A stretch of 64,000 nt of DNA from Fonsecaea monophora (Eukaryota > Ascomycota > Eurotiomycetes > Chaetothyriales > Herpotrichiellaceae): positions 1 to 64,000 of the forward strand of contig NW_019174044.1 of NCBI RefSeq assembly GCF_001642475.1, read 5' to 3'. Shown here in pieces: positions 21,646 to 35,905 of this stretch. Each line of letters begins with the position of its first letter. Position 1 is the stretch's first letter. The notes beneath the pieces were generated by a model, which saw nothing but the letters and a program-made list of their open reading frames with translations, was not told the DNA's origin and ran no database searches. Made by a program: the position numbers and the translations under genes.

Positions 21646-23895
21646 TCACGAGTCGCAATACCCGGGAGACTTACCACCGCTGCTCCCTGCCCATTGCTGG
21701 ATTGTTAAAATAGTCGTATACACACAACTCGCCAATCCAAATACAAACATCAAATAATCAAGCCATTTCTGCAACTTGGTCGTTGCCACAGCCTTGAGAT
21801 GTAACAAAGGAGGGTAGCAATATACCAGGGGTATGCATGCGAAGCTCCCAACCAAGGCCACAAACTTGTCCAAGTCGCCAGCCCCACCCCATGCAATGAG
21901 CGCACATACGGCGACCAGGAAAAAGCGAAAGATATTTTTCTGCCACTTGATATAAGGATTGTATTTGCCCGAGCGAGTGAATAGTTCGTTTTCCATGATA
22001 CGGATGGCAGGGAACAACTGTAGCGGTGTGCTCAGGAGGATAGCCAGGGAGTACAGGAATTGTACAGCGTTGACCATTTTACTGTCTTGAGGCAGGTTGA
22101 GGATGACAACTGTTTTGGTTTTCGAGCCATACGCAGCGTACGAAAGGGCGCCGATGGAGGTGAAAAGGATGGTGATGATGACCATGACAGTAGCCAGGAC
22201 GCCAGGGAAATCTTGTGGTCGTTTCATTGATTCCTGAATCGGGATAATCAGCCCGACACCTTCAAAGGTGAAGATAGCGGTACCGATGAAAAGTGTCCAG
22301 GTTGACGGGTTGAACATAGTGATATCCGAAGGTCCTCTGTTATCGACAATGGTGGCAATGTCATAGTAGTACAGGTAGATGAGGCCCACGAGGATGAAGG
22401 CGTCAGCGATGAGAGCCGTGAATCCTAGTTTTCCAATATCTCTGATCAAGCTGAGCGGCAAAAATATGACCAGTTGCATCAAAACCATGAACTTGATGTC
22501 GATGAAAGTCCTGCACTTGGAGACCGCAAGAACAAATGCCTGTAGATTCTCCGAAGTGAAGACGGTGTAAGCCGACACAAAACCGATTTGGCTAAGAACA
22601 ATGGAGAACAGTATCATGGCTCTCATCCACTTTCCATAGAGAATGCCGCCAATATCGCCGAATGAAGCCTCGACCTTGTTCCTTGTACTGATGAGCAAGA
22701 TAAAACAATGGTAGCTCAGGGCAGCAACACCAAGCAAGACAAGGGAGGAAAATAGCATGCCACCGTTGAGGAAAGCCCTCGGTAGGAAGAGAACTCCCGT
22801 GCCAACAAAAGATTTCAAGAGCAATAGAGATGCGTTGAAACTGCTGCCCGTTCCTGTCGGCGGACGCTCCCTATGTCGCCTCCGCCGTAGTCCGCCAGGC
22901 GTAAGCAGGGCACTATCCTCCATAGGCTCTCGATCGCTGCCCTCGTCGTAGGCATCTGACGAGAAATATTCATCTGGCTCAAGGACCTCGTCATCTTCCT
23001 CCAAGTCTTCACCCGCAAAGTGTCCGTATAGCGTTAAAAACTCCAGAAAATTATTCGTAAACAGCCTGGGCCGAACATCACTTGTAGACGGGTCCTGACC
23101 ATGTGCTGCAGGGGACCCTTTCCAGCCTCGACCGGAAGGAGTGGGACTCTCGGCGGCTCTGCGCAGAAAGTTTCTGCGGAATCCGCCAGGCACCCGAATG
23201 TTTTGTATGTCCAAGGTGTCACTTTCAGGCTCTGGTCTCGGCATAGTGAAGCTTTTGCTCCTCTGCGCCTTGCCAGGCTGGTTTCCCTCCTGCTCTTCTG
23301 CCCATCGATACACAGCACGGGTCATATCCCCACCTTGTAACCGGAGACTGGAAAACTCGCCGGAATCCGAACCAGTCGTTGGCTCGTTCAAATCTAATCG
23401 GAGAGGTCTACCCCTCGATAAGCCTTGGTCTGGCTGCACCAAGTGTCTTTTCACCACTTCAGGGTCCTCCGTTGGGCCTGGACTCCCGGCCACTTCACGA
23501 GGATTGAAAGAGCCATAGTTGCTCCTCGGTAATCTGTCGTGGCTCCCCAGTCCTGCGGAGGTGTTCAATAGTGGCTGTCTCGGGGAAGGATCGTTTGCAG
23601 GAACAGGTGGTGTACGGCTTCCGGGAGGAGATCGATTCCCTGTATCGGCGAGAGCTGTGGAGAGGGCTGACCGACCTGGGCCTGGCAACGACCCAGATTG
23701 ATCAAGTTTGGGCAGGGCAGAGTCGTTGCTGTCAGCGGCGATCTGTTGCGGAGTCGGAACCTGGGGTATAGGAGGCGTGTTAAGGCGATGGGAGGGCACA
23801 GGGGAGGACAATCGTGCTATCGATGCATTTCGCGAATGCGAACTACGTCCCGCGGGACTGCTTGAGCGTATATCCACGGGACTGGTTCTAGACAT
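21646..23895 (-). CDS. Vacuolar amino acid transporter, Avt3/Avt4-like
   Basis: An amino acid/auxin permease family protein of 749 residues in one exon. Residues 1 to ~350 are hydrophilic, rich in Ser/Pro/Gly, with an acidic patch (EEDDEVLEPDEYFSSD), as in yeast Avt3 and Avt4. The transport domain starts at SSFNASLLLLKSFVGTGVLFLPRAF, the characteristic first broken helix, and has about eleven hydrophobic spans to the C-terminus. Family knowledge says such proteins export neutral or basic amino acids from the vacuole lumen to the cytosol. It is divergently arranged with a Vhc1-like cation-chloride cotransporter, also a vacuolar membrane protein, across 850 bases. The start at 23895 is the only good ATG before the open frame. 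Confidence 0.9.
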   Translation of the reverse strand: MSRTSPVDIRSSSPAGRSSHSRNASIARLSSPVPSHRLNTPPIPQVPTPQQIAADSNDSALPKLDQSGSLPGPGRSALSTALADTGNRSPPGSRTPPVPANDPSPRQPLLNTSAGLGSHDRLPRSNYGSFNPREVAGSPGPTEDPEVVKRHLVQPDQGLSRGRPLRLDLNEPTTGSDSGEFSSLRLQGGDMTRAVYRWAEEQEGNQPGKAQRSKSFTMPRPEPESDTLDIQNIRVPGGFRRNFLRRAAESPTPSGRGWKGSPAAHGQDPSTSDVRPRLFTNNFLEFLTLYGHFAGEDLEEDDEVLEPDEYFSSDAYDEGSDREPMEDSALLTPGGLRRRRHRERPPTGTGSSFNASLLLLKSFVGTGVLFLPRAFLNGGMLFSSLVLLGVAALSYHCFILLISTRNKVEASFGDIGGILYGKWMRAMILFSIVLSQIGFVSAYTVFTSENLQAFVLAVSKCRTFIDIKFMVLMQLVIFLPLSLIRDIGKLGFTALIADAFILVGLIYLYYYDIATIVDNRGPSDITMFNPSTWTLFIGTAIFTFEGVGLIIPIQESMKRPQDFPGVLATVMVIITILFTSIGALSYAAYGSKTKTVVILNLPQDSKMVNAVQFLYSLAILLSTPLQLFPAIRIMENELFTRSGKYNPYIKWQKNIFRFFLVAVCALIAWGGAGDLDKFVALVGSFACIPLVYCYPPLLHLKAVATTKLQKWLDYLMFVFGLASCVYTTILTIQQWAGSSGGKSPGYCDS

Positions 23896-24745
23896 TGTCG
23901 ACGATATTGAGACCTTGTTGAGTTGAAGGTAGATTTAGGAGCCGTGAACACCACGACATATGTAGTATCGAACGGCTTGCCCAATAATCCGGATATCAAA
24001 GATATAGCATGTGATCGGTACGAATGATCAGGGAACAAGTGCTTGTGATGCGCTCGTGGCAAAGAAATAATGGAAAGTCCCTTTTTCGCCTACGATGTAA
24101 CTGGTCAGCATGATGCAAGCGGCGAAAATCCCCTGGCGGCTGCGCCCTGCACGGGGGTCGCCTCGGCGTGGTTTGCTTCTGCGGTCAAGGCGCATCATGC
24201 CGACAATAGGTGCTGGTCCAATAATCGCGTTTTAACTACGTCGCCCAAGTCCACAAGCACTCGTAGGCGCAGCTCCCCACTTCTGATGCTCAAGGCCAAC
24301 CCCCACGTCTCCCACCCAGCAAGGCTAGAGGTGCAAAATTCCCCTTTTGAACACCCCTCAACATCCGTCCATAGGGGTCCCTGTACCCTGTACAAACATC
24401 CAGCTTCATCTCCCCTTGTTCTCCTGCGTAAGAACTCTGTAATACACTCTCATCTTCTATCAGAAGCTGAAAACTGCATCCATCTTCACCGTGCCTCTTT
24501 TCATCCGGAGGGATTTGACGAGCCAGCTTCGTTTCAGTGCAAGTGACGAGGACGGCCGATATCATCCATCAAGGACTCCCTCACCCCTGTGGTCGACAGA
24601 CCAGTAAAAGCCGGAAGCCTTTCGACAAACATCCAGAACCCTTCACTTTATTACCAACGTTACTGCTCTAGTCCACTATCCCCCTCAACCAAGCAAAAGG
24701 ATGCATTGATTATGGATCGACATCCACAAACGACCCTAGACAATC
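23896..24745. promoter_or_regulatory. Bidirectional promoter of two vacuolar transporter genes
   Basis: The 850 bases separate two divergent genes. The 160 bases before 24746 are CA/CT-rich and look like a transcribed leader. No individual factor-binding site can be assigned with confidence. Confidence 0.5.
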
Positions 24746-27700
24746 ATGGCCAGCACAGGAGGACAAAAAGGCTGGTCAGACTTCGGTCTAGGGCGAGGCT
24801 CTGTAGCCCGACGCGGTCCAACTTTCCTAACGCGCACAGCTACTGATGAGGCTGCTCAATTGCTGCGGAGGTCATCATTCCCGGCCACTCCAGAAGAACA
24901 CCGTCCTGCATCAGCCCACGATGCCTCAGTACATACTCTATCACGACCAGCGACAGCCCAGTCTTCTGTGTCTGTTCCACCGCTTGCTACGGTAGACACA
25001 GTTGCTTCCTCCAAAGTTTATGGGACTTTCGACGGCCCCCCAGACTCACCAGATGACACCCAACTGCCAGACCCAATACCGGCGGTTCAGAACTCGTCAG
25101 GACATTCATTGGGAGCGTATATCCGTGCCATACCAAGCAAGGTCGAGAAGTCATTTTTACACCATGATAGCGTGCCTCCGCGCCCGGCCGGCGGTTCAGA
25201 AAAACTGGGCACCCTCTCAGGTGTCTTCGTCCCTACGAGTTTGAACGTCCTAAGCATCCTCATGTTCATCCGCTTCGGTTTTATACTTGGCCAGAGCGGT
25301 GTCATAGGCATGCTTGCCATGTTGGTCGCGGCGTATGCCATCAACCTGGTTACGACGATGTCCCTTTCGGCAGTAGCCTCTAACGGCACGGTCAGAGGAG
25401 GAGGAGCTTATTATTTGATCTCCAGGTCTCTGGGTCCCGAATTTGGTGGAGCAATCGGCTTGGTTTCATATCTGGGCTTTGTTTTCAACACAGGAATGAA
25501 TGCAGTTGCTCTAGTCGACTGTCTAACCTACAATTTTGGCGCTGAGTCTGGAAATTGGGCCAACGATCTTCCTGAAGGCCAGTGGTGGAAGTACCTTTGG
25601 AGCACTTTAGTTGTGGTACTGTGTGTCGCTATCTGTATGGCCGGAAGTGCCATTTTTGCGCGCGCGAGCAATGGCCTGCTTTTCATTCTACTCCTGGCAA
25701 CGTTTAGTGTTCCTTTCTCAGCCATCATTCGATCACCTTTCCAAACCAAGAAGCAGTTCCTGCAGTTTACTGGCCTCCGACTAGAAACTCTGAGGGAGAA
25801 CCTGCTACCTCACTTCACCAAGGGGGCAGCAGGCAGCGAGCTAAAGGGCAAAGAGAACTATCAAGATATTTTTGGTATCTTGTTCCCCGCAACCGGAGGC
25901 ATTCTCGCGGGCGCAAGCATGTCAGGCGATTTGAAGAATCCGAGTGTGTCCATTCCGCGCGGTACACTGGGTGGATTGGCCTTGACCTTCGTCGCATATA
26001 CTTTGGTGATTGTAGCCATGGCTGCAAGCATCACCCGGGAATCCTTCTATCGAAATGTCAACGTCGTGCAGGACGCGAGCATATCGGGGGTATTGATTCT
26101 TGCTGGAGAATTGGCAACGACATTCTTTTCCGTATTGATGGGTATTATCGGACCAGCAAAGCAACTTCAAGCCATTGCCAGAGACCGAGTTGTTCCCGGC
26201 CTCTCCATATTCGGGCAGGGGACGATGAAGAAGGACGAGCCCATCTATGCCATCCTTTGCACGTTCGCCGTCACTCAGCTGGTGCTTCTTCTCGACATCA
26301 ACCAAATTGCTTCTCTGATAACCATGACTTACCTCATGTGAGTGTTGCCCCAAAGTGGTATGAAAGTGGCACTGATGGTATCTTGCAGGACCTTTTTCGC
26401 GCTGAACGTTGCCACGTTCCTTCTAAAGATTGGATCCGCTCCGAACTTTCGACCTTCGTTTTCATACTTCAACTGGTGGACAGCAGCCTCCGGGGCACTT
26501 CTCAGCGTCGGAAGCATGTTCTTTGTTGATGGGATTTCAGCCTCTGGTTCGGTTTGCCTTCTCCTCATCCTCATCATCATGATCCACTACACAACTCCGC
26601 CAAAACCCTGGGGCTCGATTTCAGAAGTCCTTATCTACCACCAGGTTCGGAAGTATCTCCTGAGACTCAAGACTGAGCATGTCAAATTCTGGCGCCCGCA
26701 AATCCTTCTACTGGTCAATGATCCAAGAAGGAGTTACAAACTCATCCACTTCTGCAACTCGCTAAAGAAGGGGGCCTTGTTCATCATTGGCCATGTGATT
26801 GTTACTCAAAACTTTGGCGCCTCTGTGCCGGAAGCACGCCGTCAGCAAGCAGCTTGGAACAAGTTTATCGACATGTCCAAGATCAAAGCTTTTGTAAACG
26901 TGGCAATCTCGCCTTCTATTGAATGGGGAGTGCGGAATGTCTTTCTCTCCGCTGGATTAGGAGGCATGCGCCCGAATATTGTTGTCCTCGGCTTCTACAA
27001 TCTACAACAGTTCAGATCAGAGCAACCTCTGGTCGACGTGCCAAGTCCGCCCCCTGAACGGAAAGCCGGGTCGATCAGACGCCGTCGTACGAGCAGGAGC
27101 CAGGTCCGTGGCGAATTGCCTACCGATGTGTGTTTTGTGGAAAAAAGAACAGATATTCAGAGCTACGTCATGGTGTTGGAAGATATGATCCTGAAGCTGC
27201 GGACCAATGTTGCAATCGCAATAGGTTTCGGCGATTTGGAACTCCCCAAGGCGAAAGAAAGTGTCACAAAGAAATACATAGATCTGTGGCCCATCCAGAT
27301 GTCAGCAGAACTGACGTCTGAGACGGATGGTCAGCCGCAGAATGTCACAACCACAAACTTTGACACATATACTCTTATCCTGCAACTTGGATGTATTCTC
27401 AACACTGTGCCATCGTGGAAACGATCTTACAATCTGCGAGTCGCGGTCTTCGTTGAATACGAGGCTGATGTGGAAGAGGAACGAGCTCGAGTCATGTCGC
27501 TTTTAGCGAATTTACGCATCAGGGCTCAAGTTCTCGTGTTCTGGCTGGCCTGTGGCACGATCAAGACTTATAATTGCATTGTCAATGGCCAAGATGTCGA
27601 TGAAGAGACGCAGGAGCAAGTCAACAAGGTCCTGGAGGATGAGGCATGGTGGCAAGAACTTCTCAAACTCCGGGGCAAGTCTAGATCTGGCGATGTTAGT

Positions 27701-28783
27701 GCCGTCGATGCCCTTTCGATGGCCGACGACTTTGTATGGCCAAGCTCGTCTCTGCCGAGCAGAAGAGATGGCGCTTTCGTTCGGATTGATGGTCTGCGCA
27801 GGATATTGACGCATCCAAGAAAGAGATCGTCGTTTGGCAATTTATCGAGTCTTGGAGTGAGTCTTTCTATGAGAACCTCGCGCATCGACGACGACATGCT
27901 CAGCCGACACGCATCTCACCCAAGTGACTCTGAACGTTCTGAATCCGAGGACGATGACGAAGAGGATGTTGAGCGAGATGAGACGTCCGATGATGAAGAA
28001 TCGGATGCCAGTTTATCAGAAGAAGGCGGAGATCAGATGCACGAGTCACCAGGGAGTCTGAGGTCCGCCCTCAAAACTAAATCTTCCTCCTCCAAGAAGA
28101 GCAGTCGGGCGAGCTCAAAAAAATCGGCACGCAAAAGGCAAAGGGACAAAAACTCGACGATGGACCGCTCAATGACAGCCGAGCCAGAACTGCAGTTTGG
28201 TGAGGACGTTTCCCCTTCAGGTGAAGAGGATGTTGGTCGAGGCCGTAGTCCCACCGCATCGGGTACTGGCATACCGTCGCTCTCAGGGAGTCTAGAAGTG
28301 ACGACCTCGCCACAAAGGTCTCGAGCAGCCTCGCCAAATTTTACATCCGAGCCTGTCCCTTTAACTAAAGTGGCTAGTGATGAGGGTGCCGGTCCCTCAA
28401 TCATGTTCGCCGACCATCCGCATCCGCGGCGGCAAAAGGCAGAAGATGTCATCCCTGGGGGACGATCGATTTACCAGCGGACAAGGGAGGACAGCAATGC
28501 TCCCCAACCGTCCGCATCAGGCTTTCCAACAGCGGCCTCAATTCCATTGTCCTTTAACGACTTACCAAGTCGAGCTCAACATTTGATCTTGAATGAACTA
28601 ATATCACAGAATAGCGATGACACGGCCGTCATCTTCACCACATTGCCGGCACCAGTCGAAGGAACATATCGCAGTGAGACGGATAGTCTTGGGTATATCA
28701 GTGATTTGGAAGTGTTGGCTGGCGGACTACCGCCGACCTTGCTGGTACATAGTAACAGCATGACTGTTACTACGAATTTATGA
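24746..28783 (+). CDS. VHC1: Vacuolar cation-chloride cotransporter, Vhc1-like (SLC12 family)
   Basis: A K+-Cl- cotransporter of 1328 residues from two exons, 24746-26337 and 26389-28783, joined over a 51-base intron (GTGAGT ... TTGCAG) inside the last transmembrane half. A hydrophilic N-terminus of ~165 residues precedes the SLC12 core, which starts at LGTLSGVFVPTSLNVLSILMFIRFGFILGQSG. This stretch, with GGGAYYLISRSLGPEFGG, is diagnostic of the family. Twelve spans are followed by a long cytosolic C-terminal domain containing the SLC12 C-terminal fold. It includes a very acidic Ser/Asp/Glu stretch (DDDEEDVERDETSDDEES) and a basic Ser/Lys tract (SSSKKSSRASSKKSARKRQR). In yeast the homologue sits in the vacuole membrane and helps K+ storage. 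It is divergent from an Avt-like vacuolar transporter. Confidence 0.93.
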
Positions 28784-29165
28784 GAGTCAACAATATATTT
28801 GTGGTCGGGACAACGTCCTCTAGAAACCCTATCTTTCTTTGAAGACCGGTACAGAGCATCAATATCTTAATTCAAACTTCCCCTGGGACGTTTACCGTCT
28901 GTCAAGGTTTCAGGCAGTATGCTCACCTGGGTCCCGCTCATCTGTTGCTGAAGCGAGCGCAATTGAACTAGGTCTTCAATCATCCGTAGTCCCAAGCTTC
29001 GAACCAGCCCAGTACTTGAAGCTTTAAAATACATAGCTTCCAGACCGTCCTCATGGTCGCGTGGACTGCGGAGGCTGTCTGTATGATATGCTTCGCGAGC
29101 ACTTCCTCCCATTTATGTGTCCCATGCGCATGGGTGGTTTTGGTACAAAACAACAAGGGCCCCCT
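28784..29165. other. Convergent 3' flanks
   Basis: Between the stop of the cotransporter gene and the stop of the minus-strand mitoribosomal gene; 3' untranslated regions are expected to fill it. No other feature is seen. Confidence 0.45.
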
Positions 29166-29640
29166 CTAATACCGCTCCGCCTTGTTAAGCTTCCTTGCCG
29201 TTTTGATCTGACTCCTTGTATTCTGCCCCCTTACTGGCAGATTCATCGCGTGTCTGCGTCCCCTGTATGTCCCAGTGTCCCTCAGTCTTGTAATATCTTG
29301 CTGCACTTGCCGTCTCAAGTGATTTTCGATCTTCATGGAGTCAAGGTGAGCAGTTAAGTCGAGGACTTGGTTCTGCGAGAGCTCGCCGACTTTGATGGTG
29401 TTATGTAGGTGGAAGCGCGACATGATGCGGGCGCGGGTGGCAGGGCCGATGCCGAAGAATGTCTCGAGTGATCTCTGAAACAGTAATTAAGCGGACTGTG
29501 TTGCGGGAGTAAAGCTTCGAACAGTGACGAGACATACCCATACAAAACGGTGTTCTGGGAAATTGACCCCCAAGATGAAGACCTGGTAGACATCTAGTCA
29601 GTATTGTTTCTTGGGAAAAGAACTTAGAGAGATATACCAT
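29166..29640 (-). CDS. SWS2: Mitochondrial small-subunit ribosomal protein uS13m
   Basis: A 118-residue protein of the mitochondrial ribosome small-subunit head. Three exons: 29638-29640 (the start codon alone), 29538-29582 and 29166-29474. The first junction is ATG|GTATAT to CTACCAG|GTCTTC, giving MVFILGVNFPEHRF, as in uS13 proteins that begin with a short beta-strand. The second junction gives a RSLETFFGIGP stretch containing the helix-hairpin region. The C-terminal signature RGRRHAMNLPVRGQNTRSQ followed by KTARKLNK is unmistakable. Without the first splice the frame from the ATG is wrong, so the tiny coding exon is required. The gene is divergent from the cyclophilin gene, whose start lies 281 bases away. 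Confidence 0.93.
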
Positions 29641-29921
29641 CTCTGCTCCTCCACTCCCGCCTTTGATTCCGGCGTTGTCTAGGATGGTGGCTTGATTTTC
29701 CTGATTCTCTCACAATCAGATGGGATTTTGTGGTCGAAAAAGTTGCGCGACAGTTCAGCCTTGCCGCCGCTTTTAACTTGGGGTATTCTGTGTGTCATAC
29801 CCCATTGGAAAGGGTTGTCTGAAACATCCATTCTTGTCATCGGTCAGCTACCGCACTTTCAACCTATTGCCCCTTCTTTCTCTTAAGTCCCAATTCCCTC
29901 TCACTCAAGTCTCATAGTTCG

Positions 29922-30691
29922 ATGTGGCTCGATATGGCTAATATCCAGCGGATTGTCATTTCGCTGATGGTCATTTTGACCGCTACCTTCCTGTTCATGG
30001 GACAGACAGCACAGGCAGCCAAGGGTCCAAAGATCACGCACAAGGTCTACTTCGACATTGAGCACGATGGCCAACCGCTGGGTCGGATTGTTATGGGTCT
30101 CTACGGCAAGACCGTTCCCAAGGTAATCCTACCTTTAAAGCACCTATATCTTCTGAGGGCTGCCAGCTAACCATTCACTCTTCATCCCTAGACCGCAGAG
30201 AACTTCCGAGCACTAGCCACTGGCGAAAAGGGTTTCGGTTATGAAGGATCAGCCTTCCACCGTGTTATCAAACAATTCATGATTCAGGGCGGTGATTTCA
30301 CAAGAGGAGACGGTACTGGCGGCAAGTCAATTTATGGTGATAAGTTTGAAGATGAGAACTTCAAGTTGAAGCACACCAAGAAGGGCCTGTTGAGCATGGC
30401 CAATGCGGGCAAGAACACAAACGGGTCACAGTTCTTCATTACTACCGTTGTCACAAGGTATATTTGCCCCAGAGCGGCTACATGTTCCAGATCAGATGCC
30501 ATTGGCTAACAGTGTTTAGTTGGCTTGATGGGCGTCATGTCGTATTTGGGGAAGTGCTCGAGGGCTACGATGTTGTCGAGCAAATTGAAAATGTACCCAA
30601 GGGCTCGGGTGACCGTCCAGCCAAGCCAGTCAAGATCGTTAAGAGCGGAGAGTTGCCTGTGCCGCCTGAAGGTATTCATAACGAACTTTAA
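29922..30691 (+). CDS. ER cyclophilin (peptidyl-prolyl isomerase B), soluble form ending HNEL
   Basis: Catalyses cis-trans isomerisation of prolyl bonds in the secretory pathway. Exons 29922-30122, 30192-30457 and 30520-30691 give 212 residues. The N-terminus is a signal sequence ([22 protein letters not shown]), which places the enzyme in the ER lumen. The cyclophilin core is complete: the catalytic Arg in [34 protein letters not shown], and the cyclosporin-contact Trp in [11 protein letters not shown]. The last four residues are HNEL, a plausible HDEL-like ER retrieval signal. A second in-frame donor inside the last codons (GGTATTC at 30671) could instead splice to 30761 and replace this ending with a membrane anchor; see the alternative exon. 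A second ATG at 29934 could also serve as the start. Confidence 0.92.
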
Positions 30692-30760
30692 GATTTGAGG
30701 GCAGGTACTGCTCTCGGATTACTATTAGTATCTGAAGAAGGGCTAAGACTCATCTGACAG

Positions 30761-31038
30761 AACAACCTATCTACTCGAACGTGCATCCTGAGTATATGAA
30801 TGACGGTGATGGAGAGGATGAACTTGGGACAAACCCACCACCAGTGGAGGATGAAACTGAAGCACTGCCCAAAGAATTGCCTGCGAGTGAGGAATTGTTT
30901 AGTCCTGTGGAAGAGCTAGTGACACAAGCATACATGCAGAAAGCAGCGCTCTTTCTTTTCATCATGCTGGTTGTTTTGGTCATAGTCAAGAGGCGCAGAT
31001 CCCCAGCCCACAAGTCGGATGATAAAAGCATGGCGTAA
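30761..31038 (+). CDS. Alternative last exon of the cyclophilin gene, transmembrane tail
   Basis: If the donor GTATTC at 30672 is used with the acceptor CTGACAG ending at 30760, the cyclophilin frame continues from PPE into EQPIYSNVHPEYMND. It then runs through an acidic Pro/Glu-rich linker, one hydrophobic span (AALFLFIMLVVLVIVK) and a basic tail (RRRSPAHK). The combined coding length is 897 bases (298 residues), an exact multiple of three. The product would be a type I ER membrane cyclophilin with a short cytosolic tail instead of the HNEL ending. A second donor (GTACTG at 30705) with the same acceptor would remove only 3' untranslated sequence and keep HNEL. The alternative is that this is the only real isoform, or an unrelated small open frame. 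Confidence 0.6.
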
Positions 31039-34115
<3,077 letters not shown>

Positions 34116-35905
34116 ACGGTTAATGGCGTTTTGTGGTGGATCGACTTTTCCATCTCTTCTCGGCACGGGGATTTTCCTTTTTACTTGAACATTCACACTC
34201 TCGAACAGTGACCGGGTGTTGCCCTCAAAGCGAATGGGCATACTCCTTCAGTATGGACTTGCTTCTTCGGTGATGACGACCACGGCCACGGCATTTTCTT
34301 TTCGAGACGACTGTTTATTATCGGGCACAGCATGATACACTGATAGATAGCGTTGGCTTTTTTTCCTTTTCCGGATCGATTTCCAGATACCCCTCGGCAT
34401 GTCAAATTGCCTCATGTGAACAGAGGGAACGGACGATACGTGCAGACGAATACCAGACTCACACCACGGCGTCGGTTTGAAACGAAAGAGAGTGCGACGG
34501 CGCAAAACTCGAAGCTTGAGAGAATGGAATGACGAGACTCATCAGTAGGCTCTGATATGAAATGGGGGCCATGGGGCTGGAAGGACAGATCCTTCGGGCC
34601 TTTTGACGAGATTCGTTTTTCACCAAAAAGAACCAAAAGTTATTTTGCGGGGTTTCTCTCTCTTTCGACATCCTGTGGGACATGATGACTTCAATAGACT
34701 TTTTCGACATGGACATGACACCAAAATCCAGTACGAGCTTTTTATGGGGCGGAGGTGGACAGGAAAAGCCTGGGAATCAACGGGAAAACAAATGGATGGG
34801 GATATTCTGCCACGGCAAATGGAGGGAGAAGAATAATATTGCGAAAGACCATCTGTGCATCTTCCCGGAGTTTTTCTTTCTGCCCAGACACTCACCACGC
34901 TGGAGAGCTTGTGCTTTGATGATGACGGAGCTTGGTTGATACGAGACCCAGAGGGAAAAAGGTCTTCGCTGGCTGTTGTTAGATCAGGCTCGCCAGGCCA
35001 CTATTGCACTTTGTTATCCCAAATACAAAACAATCATGGAATGCATTGCGCCCATAATCGTGGTCCATTGATGTTGTTCGTTTGCCTCTCCTCTCTATCC
35101 CCTTTCACCTTTTTCTGCTCGGGAAGAGATATTTCCAAGTAGCGATTCCTCGGTTCTGAAGTTTATACGAGGTTGAGATCCAGCTTGTCTGGGTTGGTGG
35201 TTGCGAGGGAATCATCTCGACTGTGTTGGTCTGATTGTCTGTTTCTTATCTCCTGTTAATTCCACCGTTTCTCCTTCATATGTACACACCTCAATGCTAG
35301 CATTGGATTTGGCCGTCTTCGGCCGACCATGGACCAACCCCAAAGTGAAGGCCACACGCTTCACATCTGGTAAGGCCGGGTGGGCATCGATCGATCAGCA
35401 GGAGTGCTTGGTGCGAGATTACCTCGGCAGGAAGCCTTGACTTCACTTAGTTTTGGTCTTACGAATGGCTTGTCGGAATGAACGACCTCGGGAGTCTAAA
35501 GCACACACATCTTTTTCACTCGGGCAGACATGGAGATAGTGCCTGTGTATGTCCAGGAACGGTCAGTGGCATGCAGATAAATGGCGTCCAAAGGGAAACC
35601 CTCCGCAACACCCCACTCACCAAAAGGAGCAATGGAGCAGAGGTACGACAAGGCAATATGGAGCAACTGAAGACTAGCAGCTTCGTACAGTGAGCACTGC
35701 TATTGGATTGCAGGTCATTCTCTCGCCTGTTCTTTTGTCACAGCATGAACGCTGACCAGCACTATAAGAACAACTGGACTTGCCCTTTCTTTAGCACGGC
35801 TCTTTCTATCAATCAATCAATCAACCCTCCCAAAAAGCAAGGCTGTGAAATTCTTCCTTCTCTCGGCAGACATCTCAGAGAAAGAAAGACTACAAAGTTG
35901 TGGCA
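34116..35905. other. Long gene-free stretch
   Basis: 3' flank of DED1 and promoter of the aldo-keto reductase. Open frames of 60-95 codons exist on both strands, but none has protein-like composition, homology I recognise or consistent splice sites. No RNA gene is recognised. Confidence 0.4.
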
